DNA of 64,000 nucleotides from Candidatus Tepidiaquacellales bacterium UBA2330 (GTDB lineage Bacteria > Bacteroidota > Ignavibacteria > Tepidaquicellales > Tepidaquicellaceae), in assembly GCA_002344965.1 (NCBI GenBank), contig DDUU01000036.1, positions 13,637 to 77,636 on the forward strand. Direction: 5' to 3'. The notes beneath the pieces were generated by a model, which was not told the DNA's origin, made no database searches, and saw only the letters and a list, made by a program, of their open reading frames with translations. Position numbers and translations under genes: made by a program. Shown piece after piece: positions 15,943 through 25,600 of the stretch; position 1 is the first letter of the stretch; each line of letters begins with the position of its first letter.

Positions 15943-17874
15943 TTAATATTCCAGGTTAACTGATATTTTAAAATTTCTTAAAGGCATTGGATATCCTGAA
16001 ATAATCTTATAATTTTCGTTGAATATGTTATTCACATCAATTCTCAAAGTTGACTTTACGCCAATTAGATTTAGCGTATAAAATATGTTTCCGTCCGTTA
16101 CATCATATCCCGGCAGGAAATTATTATTGTATCTGTCAGTAAATCTTTTATCAGTAAAGCAATAAAAAATATTTATTCCAGTATTTTTATAATTCAGACT
16201 TAAGCTGCTTTTTAACATATTTACCGGAATATAAATCAGCTGCTTATCATAGAATTCCGGATTGTCATTAGATTTATTCTGAGCGCTTGTGAATGAATAA
16301 TTAATATTTAAATCCAGAGACAGTGCGCGGCTCAATTGCTTCCGCATTGATATTTCCGCAAGAAAAACATTTGACACAGATGCTGCATTATTTTCGGGCG
16401 TCCAGAGACCGTTGCTTCCCGGCGTCCAGATTATTTTATCTTTGTAATTGATATGATTAAATGTCAGTTCTAATTTATTTTCGGTAAAGAAACTAAATCC
16501 GTAAATAAATCCTGCATCAATATTAAATGAACTTTCGGGATTCAGGTGCCTGTTGCCGAGATCTTTCCAGTAAAGCGCATTAAAAGTCGGTAATGAAAAA
16601 TTATTTCCGGCAGCCGCTTTTACGTAAAATTCTTTATTCGATATTGGCTTAATATTTATGCCTAACTTCCCGGTAACTGCATTACAGGAAGGATCATTAG
16701 TAAAATCAGCTCTGACTGACGGAAATATTTTCAGAGCGCTGCTGAAGTCAATTTCCGAAAGGAGAAAAAAACTATTCTGATTTCTAACCGCATCTTCAGA
16801 AATTTCATTGCTATTTAACGAAGAGTAACCATAGTCATATCCTCCGGTGACTTTAAGCCGGTTTTCTGAATATTCGCCGAATACGGAACCGGAAAACGAA
16901 ATATTCTTGTAATAACTATCTGTTAAAATAAAATCACTATAGTGTGAAAGATTATTCTGAAAATTTATCTGTGCTTTAAAATTAAACTTATCTGATAACA
17001 CAGTCTTTACTGTAATTATATTATTCCAGTTTTTATCCGACTGCTCAGCATTTGACGGATCTGATCCTGTTTCAATACCGGGAATGTTTCTTTTATTTAG
17101 TGACAAATCTGAATAAAAGCTTAAAGATGTTTTTTTAAACTGATTATAGTTTAATGAAATAGTATAGTTTTTAAAATCGTAACCTGATTTATTTCTTTGC
17201 TTTAATTCATTTTCAGCTCCGTTAAAAAAAAAATAATCATAATTATTTAGTGAATTCTCAGATGTGTAACCAAATCTTGTTTCAATAGCGTAAAATTTTT
17301 TTGATATTCCTGTGTAAAATTTTTTCAGACCGTATGATCCTGTCTGACCGGTAAATCTAACTCCGAGTTTATCATCTGCATTTTGCTCCGTAATAATATT
17401 GATAACACCTGACATTGCCTGAGAGCCATAAATTGACCCTGCACCTGAATTTAGAATTTCTATTTTCCGGATATTATCCTTTGAGATCGCGCTAATATCG
17501 ATCTGATTGTTCTGATCGGAATTTAATTTAAATCCATTAAGAAGAATAAGAGTGTGTTCTGAAGCTGAACCCCCGATTGAAATTGTATTTAGTGAAGAGT
17601 TTCCGCCGTATGATTTTATAAAGACACCGTTTGAGAAATTTAGAATATCTGATAATCTTTCGCCGTTTGTATTTTCAATCTGATCTTTACTTATCAGCTG
17701 AATTTTCGAAAACGTTCTGAATTCATTACTTATGATCTTATTACTCATGACTTTAATTTCCCCGGTAATAAACCGCGTAGTATCCTCCTGCCGGGAAAGC
17801 GGCTGAGTCCTGCTCTCGTCACAATAAATAAAGATCGTTAAAACGATCAGACACCAAACATTTGACCTAAACAA
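15943..17874 (-). CDS. btuB: TonB-dependent vitamin B12 receptor BtuB
   Basis: This is an outer-membrane receptor of 643 residues. A signal peptide (to about 25) precedes a plug domain ('ERLSDILNFSNGVFIKSYGG', 'HTLILLNGFKLN', 'IRKIEILNSGAGSIYGSQAM', 'GVINIIT'), then a 22-strand-type barrel ending in 'NFKISVNLEY' with a terminal aromatic residue. Substrate assignment rests on the upstream cobalamin riboswitch and the downstream CobO and BtuG-like genes. The start is TTG at 17872-17874, preceded by a good Shine-Dalgarno AAGGAG with a 5-nt spacer. That ribosome-binding site lies in one arm of an inverted repeat, so translation is probably switched by the riboswitch. Confidence 0.92.
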   Translation of the reverse strand: MFRSNVWCLIVLTIFIYCDESRTQPLSRQEDTTRFITGEIKVMSNKIISNEFRTFSKIQLISKDQIENTNGERLSDILNFSNGVFIKSYGGNSSLNTISIGGSASEHTLILLNGFKLNSDQNNQIDISAISKDNIRKIEILNSGAGSIYGSQAMSGVINIITEQNADDKLGVRFTGQTGSYGLKKFYTGISKKFYAIETRFGYTSENSLNNYDYFFFNGAENELKQRNKSGYDFKNYTISLNYNQFKKTSLSFYSDLSLNKRNIPGIETGSDPSNAEQSDKNWNNIITVKTVLSDKFNFKAQINFQNNLSHYSDFILTDSYYKNISFSGSVFGEYSENRLKVTGGYDYGYSSLNSNEISEDAVRNQNSFFLLSEIDFSSALKIFPSVRADFTNDPSCNAVTGKLGINIKPISNKEFYVKAAAGNNFSLPTFNALYWKDLGNRHLNPESSFNIDAGFIYGFSFFTENKLELTFNHINYKDKIIWTPGSNGLWTPENNAASVSNVFLAEISMRKQLSRALSLDLNINYSFTSAQNKSNDNPEFYDKQLIYIPVNMLKSSLSLNYKNTGINIFYCFTDKRFTDRYNNNFLPGYDVTDGNIFYTLNLIGVKSTLRIDVNNIFNENYKIISGYPMPLRNFKISVNLEY

Positions 17875-17946
17875 AAAAACTCCTTAATACTTTATAATCA
17901 TTTAAAACGGGGAACAGTTAAATGAATTTGAAAAGAATTAAGGAGT
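17875..17946 (-). promoter_or_regulatory. Riboswitch expression platform sequestering the btuB Shine-Dalgarno
   Basis: A perfect 10-bp inverted repeat pairs bases 17937-17946 with 17879-17888. In the transcript the first arm is ACTCCTTAAT and the second ATTAAGGAGT, which contains the AAGGAG ribosome-binding site 5 nt before the btuB TTG. Forming the hairpin hides the site. The T-run that follows could also let it work as a weak terminator, but the ~48-nt loop favours translational control. The anti-SD arm also matches AGGAG within the B12 box, offering a competing pairing; that switch is inferred. Confidence 0.65.
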
Positions 17947-17990
17947 CTCTTGCGCATTCATTAATCTTTTCCCGCGAAGATTTTTGAAAA

Positions 17991-18165
17991 AATTGTTATG
18001 GCAGGTCTCCTGACTCTAAAGCTGTTTCCTTATATCCTTCCCGCACATTTATATGAGCAGTGGATTATTGATAAGGTCTTCTTTATTACAGTTGCGGGGA
18101 CAGTCCCGGATTTTCACCGGATTCCCTATTATTCTTTCCTTATTAAGGAAAGAGCCGTAACAATT
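17991..18165 (-). ncRNA. Cobalamin riboswitch
   Basis: On the minus strand the conserved B12 box AGTCAGGAGACCTGCC lies at 18000-18015. The upstream core 'GGAATCCGGTGAAAATCC' followed by 'GGGACTGTCCCCGC' lies at about 18092-18126. The P1 helix is formed by ATTGTTA near 18158-18164 and TAACAAT near 17991-17997. These are the invariant elements of the adenosylcobalamin riboswitch. It lies in the leader of btuB, with the expression platform between it and the start codon, and should repress uptake when cobalamin is abundant. Confidence 0.95.
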
Positions 18166-18215
18166 ATTATTTAAGAACTATACAAAAATATGTAAATATA
18201 CTCTAAGTTACAAAT

Positions 18216-18647
18216 TTATTTTAAAAACTGATTCTCCGGACCGGACTGTGTTTCAGTTCTTTCGAATTTTATTTCCGTATTCTGAGGATCAAAAAATTTT
18301 TTTATCAGGATATTTTTCTGTATTCCGTTTTCCTGAAATGACAGCAGATAAAGTGAAGAAGAAATTCTGTCAATCGTAACTTTACCTGCGGTTGATAAGA
18401 GCGGATAAATTTCTTCCTCCAGATAATACTGAAGATCAACATCCTCTTCATCGCCGAGTATGTCCTGCACAAGCGCAGAGCTGAATACTTCTTCAGGTGT
18501 CATTGTTGTATCATCAGAGTTACCGCTTCTTTCTTCCCTATCATTACTTCCATCTTCTGTATTTTCATTACCTTTATTCGAACAAGACGATGATGTTATC
18601 AATACAAATAATATTAACAATTTAATACTTAATTTTAATTTGGTCAT
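18216..18647 (-). CDS. Small uncharacterised lipoprotein
   Basis: This 143-residue protein has a lipoprotein signal ('LILFVLITSSSC', Cys22), then a low-complexity acidic linker rich in Asn, Glu, Asp and Ser (23-50). A small domain follows whose predicted strand-rich end ('GKVTIDRISSSLYLLSFQENGIQKNILIKKFFD') resembles no family I know. It ends about 50 bp upstream of the riboswitch, on the same strand, and starts 30 bp after the stop of the palmitoyltransferase-like gene, so it may be cotranscribed with that gene. No function is proposed. Confidence 0.75.
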   Translation of the reverse strand: MTKLKLSIKLLILFVLITSSSCSNKGNENTEDGSNDREERSGNSDDTTMTPEEVFSSALVQDILGDEEDVDLQYYLEEEIYPLLSTAGKVTIDRISSSLYLLSFQENGIQKNILIKKFFDPQNTEIKFERTETQSGPENQFLK

Positions 18648-18677
18648 TTATTATTTGTAATTTGAATTTTGTAATTT

Positions 18678-19871
18678 TTATTTGATTATTCCAATTTCTT
18701 TTCCAATATCGCCAAATACTTCCAGGATTTTGTCAAGATGCTTATCTTCATGAGTCGCCATATATGATGTTCTGAGCATTGCCATGTTGGCAGGTACTCC
18801 TGGTGAAATAAAAGCATTAACAAAAATTCCCGCATCAAAAAGTTTTCTCCAGAATTGAAATACAAGAAGATCATCTCCGAGTACAACAGGCACTATTGCC
18901 GTTTTACTGTCAATCACATTGAAACCCATTTCTTTAAATGCGTTTCGCATTTTAGAAGCATTTGCAATAAGATTTAATATTCTCTCAGGTTCGGATTTTA
19001 AAATATCAAGCGCTGCATCTGCCGCGGCGACTGAAGAGGGTGTAGGTGAAGCGGAAAAAATCAACGCCGGCGAATGATGTTTAAGATAATTAATTACAGT
19101 TTTCTCTCCGCCTACAAATCCGCCGAGCGAAGCAAATGTTTTTGAGAAAGTACCCATTACCATATCCACTTCATTTACCAAACCAAATTCAGAAGCTGTT
19201 CCCCTGCCTCCTGCTCCGATTACTCCTGTGGAATGTGCATCATCAATAAGTATTCTTGAATTATATTGTTTACAAAGTCTTACAAGCTCAGGAAGATCTA
19301 CAATCTCACCTGTAGTGGAAAACACTCCGTCAGATGCAACCAGCTTCGGAGCGTCTGCCGGAATTGATTTTAAAACTTTTTCCAGATCAGTCATATCATT
19401 ATGCTTGTATCTTTTGAATTCAGCGAATGCGCCTTTTGCCATCATATTCGCCGCCACGATACAAGCGTGATTATCTTTATCTGAAATAATATATTCGCCC
19501 TTTGAAACTAAAGTAGGAATAATTCCCTGCGCGGTCTGATATCCGGTTGAAAAAAGTAGTACTGATTCTTTGCCCAGAAAGTCCGCCAGCTTTTCTTCAA
19601 GTTTTATGTGCAGATCAAGAGTCCCGGTAAGATATCTTGACCCCGAACATCCCGTTCCGTAATCTTCAATCGCTTTTACAGCAGCTTCTTTAACTTTGGG
19701 ATGAGCTGTAAGACCGAGATAATTATTTGAACCTGCCATAATTATGTCACGTCCTTCAATTTTTACAACCGGTCCTTCATTTGCTTCTATTGCCCTGAAA
19801 TAAGGGTAAAATCCGGCTGCCTTAACTTCATCAGCACGGGTAAATTTTTTGCACTTATCAAACAGATCCAT
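18678..19871 (-). CDS. Serine palmitoyltransferase-like alpha-oxoamine synthase
   Basis: This 397-residue PLP enzyme belongs to the family joining an amino acid to an acyl-CoA (BioF, Kbl, serine palmitoyltransferase). The N-terminal motifs 'GFYPYFRAIE', 'SNNYLGLTAHP', 'YGTGCSGSRYLTGTLDLH' and 'RYKHNDMTDLE' match the Bacteroidota serine palmitoyltransferase pattern better than BioF. Active-site features are His135 ('DKDNHAC'), 'IDDAHSTG' at about 209-216 and the PLP lysine K244 in 'TFSKTFASLGG'. A Shine-Dalgarno AGGAG precedes the ATG. A reductase-type SDR gene diverges from it 91 bp away. Sphingolipid synthesis is therefore plausible; 2-amino-3-ketobutyrate ligase or BioF remain alternatives. 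Confidence 0.8.
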   Translation of the reverse strand: MDLFDKCKKFTRADEVKAAGFYPYFRAIEANEGPVVKIEGRDIIMAGSNNYLGLTAHPKVKEAAVKAIEDYGTGCSGSRYLTGTLDLHIKLEEKLADFLGKESVLLFSTGYQTAQGIIPTLVSKGEYIISDKDNHACIVAANMMAKGAFAEFKRYKHNDMTDLEKVLKSIPADAPKLVASDGVFSTTGEIVDLPELVRLCKQYNSRILIDDAHSTGVIGAGGRGTASEFGLVNEVDMVMGTFSKTFASLGGFVGGEKTVINYLKHHSPALIFSASPTPSSVAAADAALDILKSEPERILNLIANASKMRNAFKEMGFNVIDSKTAIVPVVLGDDLLVFQFWRKLFDAGIFVNAFISPGVPANMAMLRTSYMATHEDKHLDKILEVFGDIGKEIGIIK

Positions 19872-19962
19872 TAATACTCCTGAATAATTTGTTATTCGAA
19901 TTTTTGAACATAGAAAATACGAATTATAATTTATAACTTCTATTGATAAACTAAATACATTA

Positions 19963-20946
19963 TTGAAAGCACTTATAACAGGAGCAACCGGCTTTGTCGG
20001 AAGTCATTTAGCCGACAAACTGATCGCAAAAAACTACGAAGTGTACTGTTTAAAAAGAGATACTTCTTCTACACAATGGCTCGAAGGTAAAAACGTCAAA
20101 TATGTAAACGGTGATCTCTTTTCAAATGACGTATTGGAGAAAGTCATATCTGAAATGGATTATGTATTTCACGTAGCGGGAGTTGTAAAGTCCAGAACTA
20201 AGGAAGGATTTTACAAAAGTAATTACGAAGCCACAAAAAACCTTCTTGAGATTACCTGCAAAGTTAACCCGGGCATTAAAAAATTTGTATTCGTATCTTC
20301 GCTGGCTGCAACAGGACCGGCAGTCGGCATTGATTCTGTTGATGAGAATACAACACCTTCCCCGATTACAACTTACGGTTTGTCAAAGCTTAAAGCTGAA
20401 CAGGAAGTTTTTGCATTTAAGGATAAAATTCCCGTAACCATTATTGCACCTCCTGCTGTATTCGGTCCACGGGATACGGAGATACTTATTTATTTTCAGA
20501 CATTTCAGAAAGGTCTTAACAGTGTTATCGGATTTGACAATAAATATTTAAGCTTAGTATATGTTGAAGATCTTGCTGACGGTATAATACTAGCCGCTGA
20601 AAATCCTGCTTCTGACGGTCAGAAATATTTTCTTTGTTATGATAAAGCTTATAACTGGCAGGAGATCGGAGCAATAACCTCCGGCATACTCGGTAAAAAA
20701 GCATTTAAGATCAGACTTCCCCATTCAGTTGTATATACTGTTGGATATTTGTCAGAAATATTCTCATATTTTTCCAAAAAAGCTGTTACTCTAAATATTG
20801 AAAAATGTAAAGACATAACCCAGCTCAGATGGGTTTGCTCAAATGAAAAAGCAAAAAAAGATCTTGGATTCAAAACTAAATCTGATATAAAGGAAAACTT
20901 CAGTGAAACAATTGACTGGTATAAGAAAGCAGGCTGGATAAAATAA
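19963..20946 (+). CDS. Extended SDR / NAD(P)-dependent epimerase-dehydratase
   Basis: This 327-residue Rossmann-fold protein has the nucleotide motif 'ITGATGFVGSHLADKL' at the N-terminus, 'VFHVAGVV' at the end of strand 4, catalytic Ser in 'VSSLAATGP' and 'YGLSK' (YxxxK), then 'APPAVFGPRD'. It looks like the 3-beta-HSD/dihydroflavonol-reductase branch. It starts with TTG at 19963, four codons before the first glycine motif, and diverges from the serine-palmitoyltransferase-like gene. It could be the reductase that acts on a 3-keto-sphinganine or ceramide intermediate, as CerR-type SDRs do in Caulobacter. That function is inferred from position only. argS follows 5 bp downstream. Confidence 0.85.
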   Translation: MKALITGATGFVGSHLADKLIAKNYEVYCLKRDTSSTQWLEGKNVKYVNGDLFSNDVLEKVISEMDYVFHVAGVVKSRTKEGFYKSNYEATKNLLEITCKVNPGIKKFVFVSSLAATGPAVGIDSVDENTTPSPITTYGLSKLKAEQEVFAFKDKIPVTIIAPPAVFGPRDTEILIYFQTFQKGLNSVIGFDNKYLSLVYVEDLADGIILAAENPASDGQKYFLCYDKAYNWQEIGAITSGILGKKAFKIRLPHSVVYTVGYLSEIFSYFSKKAVTLNIEKCKDITQLRWVCSNEKAKKDLGFKTKSDIKENFSETIDWYKKAGWIK

Positions 20947-20951
20947 ATTTT

Positions 20952-22610
20952 ATGTCAAAACTAAAAGAGCAGGTTGCGGAAATTATTTATAATGCCGTAA
21001 AAGAATCAGGATATCAGATTTCGGAAATTTATCTTGATAAACCCAAGGACGAAAAGTTCGGAGATCTGTCTTCAAATGCAGCAATGACACTTGCCAGAGA
21101 ATTTAAATTACCTCCGCGTAAAATTGCTGAAGAAATAATATCAAAAATTAAAACAGATGATGGATTTATTACAAAAGCAGAGATCGCAGGTGCCGGATTT
21201 ATAAATTTTTTTCTTTCTGATAATTGCTATAAGGATGAGCTTAAGAATATTTTATCAGAAGGAAAAAATTACGGCAGATCATCAGTTCATTCAGGTCAGT
21301 CCGCAAATCTCGAATGGGTCAGCGCAAATCCCACAGGACCGCTTCATACCGGTCACGGCAGACAGCTTTGCCTCGGCAAAGCAATTGCGAATCTGCTGGA
21401 ATGGACCGGCTACAAAGTTACGCGAGAGTATTATTACAATGACGCCGGAAATCAGATGAACAATCTTGCGCTTTCTGTAAGAGCAAGGTATATGCAGATC
21501 TTTCAAAAGGACTTCCCTTTCCCGGAAGACGGTTATGTTGGTGATTATGTTAAAATTATTGCGGAAAATATTTTTGCAGTTTACAGTGATAAGATGAAAG
21601 ACTCCGCTGATCTGGACTTTTTCAGAAAGGAAGGTGAGAAATATACTTTCGATTTAATTAAGAAAACGCTTACAGGTCTCGGAATAAATCATGATATTTT
21701 CTTTAATGAATCTTCACTTTATGAAAATTCTGAAATAGAAAAGACTCTTGAAGCATTTAAAAGCAAAGGTCTTTCTTATGAAAAGGATGGCGCAGTATGG
21801 CTGAAAATGGACGAAGAAAAAGGATTTCAGAAAGACAAAGTACTCGTTAAATCTTCAGGAGAACCGACTTACAGACTTCCTGATATCGCTTATCATATTG
21901 ATAAAATAAAAAGAGGATATGATCTGATAATTGATATCTTCGGCTCAGATCACGGAGATACTTACAAAGAAGTTTTATACGGAGTAAATGCGCTGGGATA
22001 TGATTCGGATAAAATAAAAGTGATCATTCATCAGATGGTTACTTTTAAAATGGGGACTGAATCCGTAAAGATGAGCAAGAGAAGTGATAACGTATATTAT
22101 CTGGAAGATCTTATAAATGATATTGGCGCTGATGCAATGCAGTTTTTTTATGTTATGAGAGGAGCTAATTCTCATCTGGATTTCGATATTTCGCTTGCAA
22201 AGGATAAGTCTGAAAAAAATCCTGTTTACTATATTCAGTATGCGCATGCAAGAATCTGCGGAATTCTCAGAAATGCCGGCGAAGTATTTCCGTCTTATGC
22301 AGAAACAGATTTAACGGAACTGAATACTGAGATTATATCTTCTCCTGAGGAAATGAAACTTCTGAAAATATTATCTGATTTTCCGGACGAAGTAATCAGC
22401 TCCGCTAAGACTTTTGAGCCACATAAGATCATTACTTATCTCAATTCTGTTGCTGAAAATTTCCATAGGTTTTATCATAATAACAGAGTAATTGATGCGG
22501 AGAATAAAGAACTTTCAATATCAAGAATTCATATTTGCTTAGCAGTGAAACAGATACTGAAAAACGGCTTTGACATTATTGGCATCAGCGCTCCGGAGAG
22601 AATGTATTAA
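20952..22610 (+). CDS. argS: Arginyl-tRNA synthetase
   Basis: This 552-residue class I synthetase charges tRNA-Arg. The N-terminal Add1 domain covers about 1-95. The HIGH-type motif is 'HTGHG' at 132-136 inside 'SANPTGPLHTGHGR'. The KMSKS-type loop reads 'VKMSKRSDN', and 'YYIQYAHARICGILR' begins the anticodon-binding helical bundle, which ends with the family 'LKNGFDIIGISAPERM'. Length is normal for bacterial ArgS. It follows the SDR gene with a 5-bp gap and is closed by a strong hairpin terminator. Confidence 0.98.
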   Translation: MSKLKEQVAEIIYNAVKESGYQISEIYLDKPKDEKFGDLSSNAAMTLAREFKLPPRKIAEEIISKIKTDDGFITKAEIAGAGFINFFLSDNCYKDELKNILSEGKNYGRSSVHSGQSANLEWVSANPTGPLHTGHGRQLCLGKAIANLLEWTGYKVTREYYYNDAGNQMNNLALSVRARYMQIFQKDFPFPEDGYVGDYVKIIAENIFAVYSDKMKDSADLDFFRKEGEKYTFDLIKKTLTGLGINHDIFFNESSLYENSEIEKTLEAFKSKGLSYEKDGAVWLKMDEEKGFQKDKVLVKSSGEPTYRLPDIAYHIDKIKRGYDLIIDIFGSDHGDTYKEVLYGVNALGYDSDKIKVIIHQMVTFKMGTESVKMSKRSDNVYYLEDLINDIGADAMQFFYVMRGANSHLDFDISLAKDKSEKNPVYYIQYAHARICGILRNAGEVFPSYAETDLTELNTEIISSPEEMKLLKILSDFPDEVISSAKTFEPHKIITYLNSVAENFHRFYHNNRVIDAENKELSISRIHICLAVKQILKNGFDIIGISAPERMY

Positions 22611-22648
22611 AGGCAGGATATTCCTGCCTTTATGTTTTATTTTTTTTC
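22611..22648. terminator. Rho-independent terminator between argS and the A2M gene
   Basis: AGGCAGGA-TAT-TCCTGCCT forms an 8-bp stem with a tiny loop, directly after the argS stop, followed by a T-rich tract on the plus strand (22630-22648). It ends argS transcription. The convergent alpha-2-macroglobulin gene ends 10 bp further on and may share it. Confidence 0.9.
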
Positions 22649-22657
22649 CCGTAATAC

Positions 22658-25600
22658 TTAATCTGAAATTGAAATTTTCATTTCATCTGAATTACCGTAA
22701 ACTTCCGGATAATACATCAGCATACCTCTGGCAGGATTTACTGAATATTCGCCCGGGATCTGAGCTCTCATTATGTATGAAAACTGATAATCGCCTTTTC
22801 CCATATAGCTGGCGAAAAAAACAACCCTGTTATCCCTTATCTCCTTATCAGCATACCACCATCTCCAGTAATAATTATTGTATCCCTGATAATCATTTTC
22901 ATCTTCTATCCTGTAAGCCCAGTCGTCTTTTATAACCTCAGCGCCTGAAGGAATGAAATCTTCAAGCATAAAATAATTATTTTCATTCTCTCTGGATGAC
23001 ACACGTACTTTAACTAAAAATTCATCACCGGATTTCAAACTGCCGTCAAAATATTTTTTTCTGTAAACTATTTTATCTTCCGAATATGATTCATACTTCT
23101 CAAGTTTAAAATATTCTCTTTCAATCCTGAATCCGTTCTCAGAAGATTTACTGCCGGCGCTGTTGTCATAATAAGATGCGCCGGAAGAAAAATATACCTT
23201 TCCTCTGCCTGACTTTTCAATCCTGATCTCATTCTGTCCTGTTTTTAAATTTTTACTGTCTATCAGGACAGGTTCGCTTTTCGAAAATACATTTGTCTTA
23301 TTCATATTTAAGTCGGATACAATATTATTATTTATAAATACTTTAACATTATAATCAGGATCAAGCTCAGGGGAATTTTTCAGATAATCGACCATTGCAT
23401 AAATTATCATCGCGGTTTCCTGCGTGCTTCTCCAAGCATTTCCGCGTCTCTGCATCATAAGCCATCTCACGACTTTCTCTTTTAAATCAGATATCTCATT
23501 GATATTTACAATAGCTTTCAAAGCCATAGCAGTAGTCTGTACTTTGTCATCCTGCCATCTGTAATGAAATTCCTTACCCTCCCAGTAAGCCGCGCCTTCA
23601 CCGCTTGTCTTTACATTTTTTTCAAGACTTATAAGCTCATCTTTTGCTTTCCTTTCATTTCCAATTAATTTCCATGTCATCGCTACCAGACTTTTCGCAT
23701 AATCATTCAGTTCAGCTTTGTTTATTGTATCAAGAATTTTTTCAATGTATTCATTATTGTCCTTGCCTGCAATAGCCAGCGAATAAAGCATATATGCTCT
23801 TGTAGTCAAATCTTTTTCATTTTTATTCAGATGATTTTTAATCGCAGACTTACCGTTGTTTAATACCGCGTCTCTGACTTCATATCCCGATTCTGAAGCA
23901 ACAGCAAGTCCGTAAACCACATACGCCGTCATGAATGGATTAGAATTATCATTTTCCCACCAGCCCCAGCCGCCGTCAGAATGCTGAAAACCGTATAATC
24001 TCTGCAGACCTTTATCCACCATCAGCGGAAGATCTTTCTTAGTTGCATCGCTGATAGGAGCATTAATCTCACGGAATGCTTTTGCGACTATTACCGTCGG
24101 AAGGAATCTGCTCATAGTCTGCTCCACACAGCCGTAAGGATAACCCGCGAGTTCGTCAAGAGATGTAAGGATAACAGAAGCAAGAGAAGCGTCTATGTTA
24201 ATTTTCATTCCTGCGCTTTTCATATCTGTACCCGGAGGAATCTCAAATGTCTTCACTTCAGTTTTGTTCTCTTCAGAAATATCAGCAACGTTATTCTTTA
24301 TAATTTCCAGACCTGCAGGCTGAAGCGGTGTTTTTATTTCCACTGCATCTGACTCTTCATCTGTTAAAGCTTCGGCGTATAATTTAGCTTCGCCTACAGG
24401 TTCCGTTACTTTCACTTTCCAGTCTAATCTGATCTCAGAATCAGGAGGTATATTTACGCTTTTTTCATTTTCGCCGGATACAAGAATCAGATTTTCCGCA
24501 GTAAATTTTACTTTAGCTCTTTTTTCAGTTTTCAGATAATTATGTATGATAGTTGAAACAGTTACATCATCATTTTCCTGAAAAAATCTTGGCGTTTCCA
24601 TCCTTACAATTAAATCCTTCCTGGTTATTACGGTTGTAACTGACTGACCGACCTTCGTATCTTCAGTTATAACTCTTGAGGTTATTCTCCATTCCGTAAG
24701 ATTGTCCGGAAAAAGAAAATTTACATTTGCATATCCGTCCGCATCAGTTTCGGAATACGGTGACCAGAATATCGCGTCACGGAAATCAGACCTTACATCT
24801 GCAGAAACTAAATCATTAAATCCGGTAGGCATTTCAGAACTTTTTTCCTTTTTACTTTCTTCAGGAGCGCTTTTCATATCAGCATTTAATCTGATACTGC
24901 CGGGAGCATCTCTGTCCATACCGATCATTCCTGACTGATCCATTGTCTCGTTTTCATTTAAATCCCGGTCAGTGTAAAGTATAATATTTTTTGTCTGACC
25001 TTTTACAAGAATGATTTCTTTCAAATCATTTTTTTCCGTGTTACTGTAATATGCGCTTACAGAATACTTACCTTCAGGGAGTTTAAATTCGAAATCTCCG
25101 TTAAGTCCCGTAACCGCCGCATAATAATCTTCATCAATAATTATCACCGCGCCTTTTACTGGATTGCCGCTTCTGTTTAAAAACCTGCCTTTTACCGTTG
25201 CCAGATCTTTATCCGAAGTGCTTCGCAAATTAAATTTTTCATAAATTGAAATCAGTCTTGAACTGCCGTGACTGTTCATTACATTATTAAATGATGAAGA
25301 TACTGTCGTATAACTGTTGCCGTAAAAAAACTTTCTTATATCTTTCGTATTGTCCTCTTTGATGGAATATATACTTTCATCCACCACGCCAATTGACACT
25401 TCGGCGTTTCGCACAGGATTACCGTAGCTGTCAGTAACTCTGACTTTTACTTCACCCGGTTCCTTTGGTTTGTATATAAGTTTAGACGGATCAATTGTAA
25501 CCGTGAGAAATTTTTCTTCCGGAATTACAAGAATAGACTTACCGGAATTATAAAAGACGCCTTCATAGACATAGTTTACATTAATTTCAAAGTTCGACAA

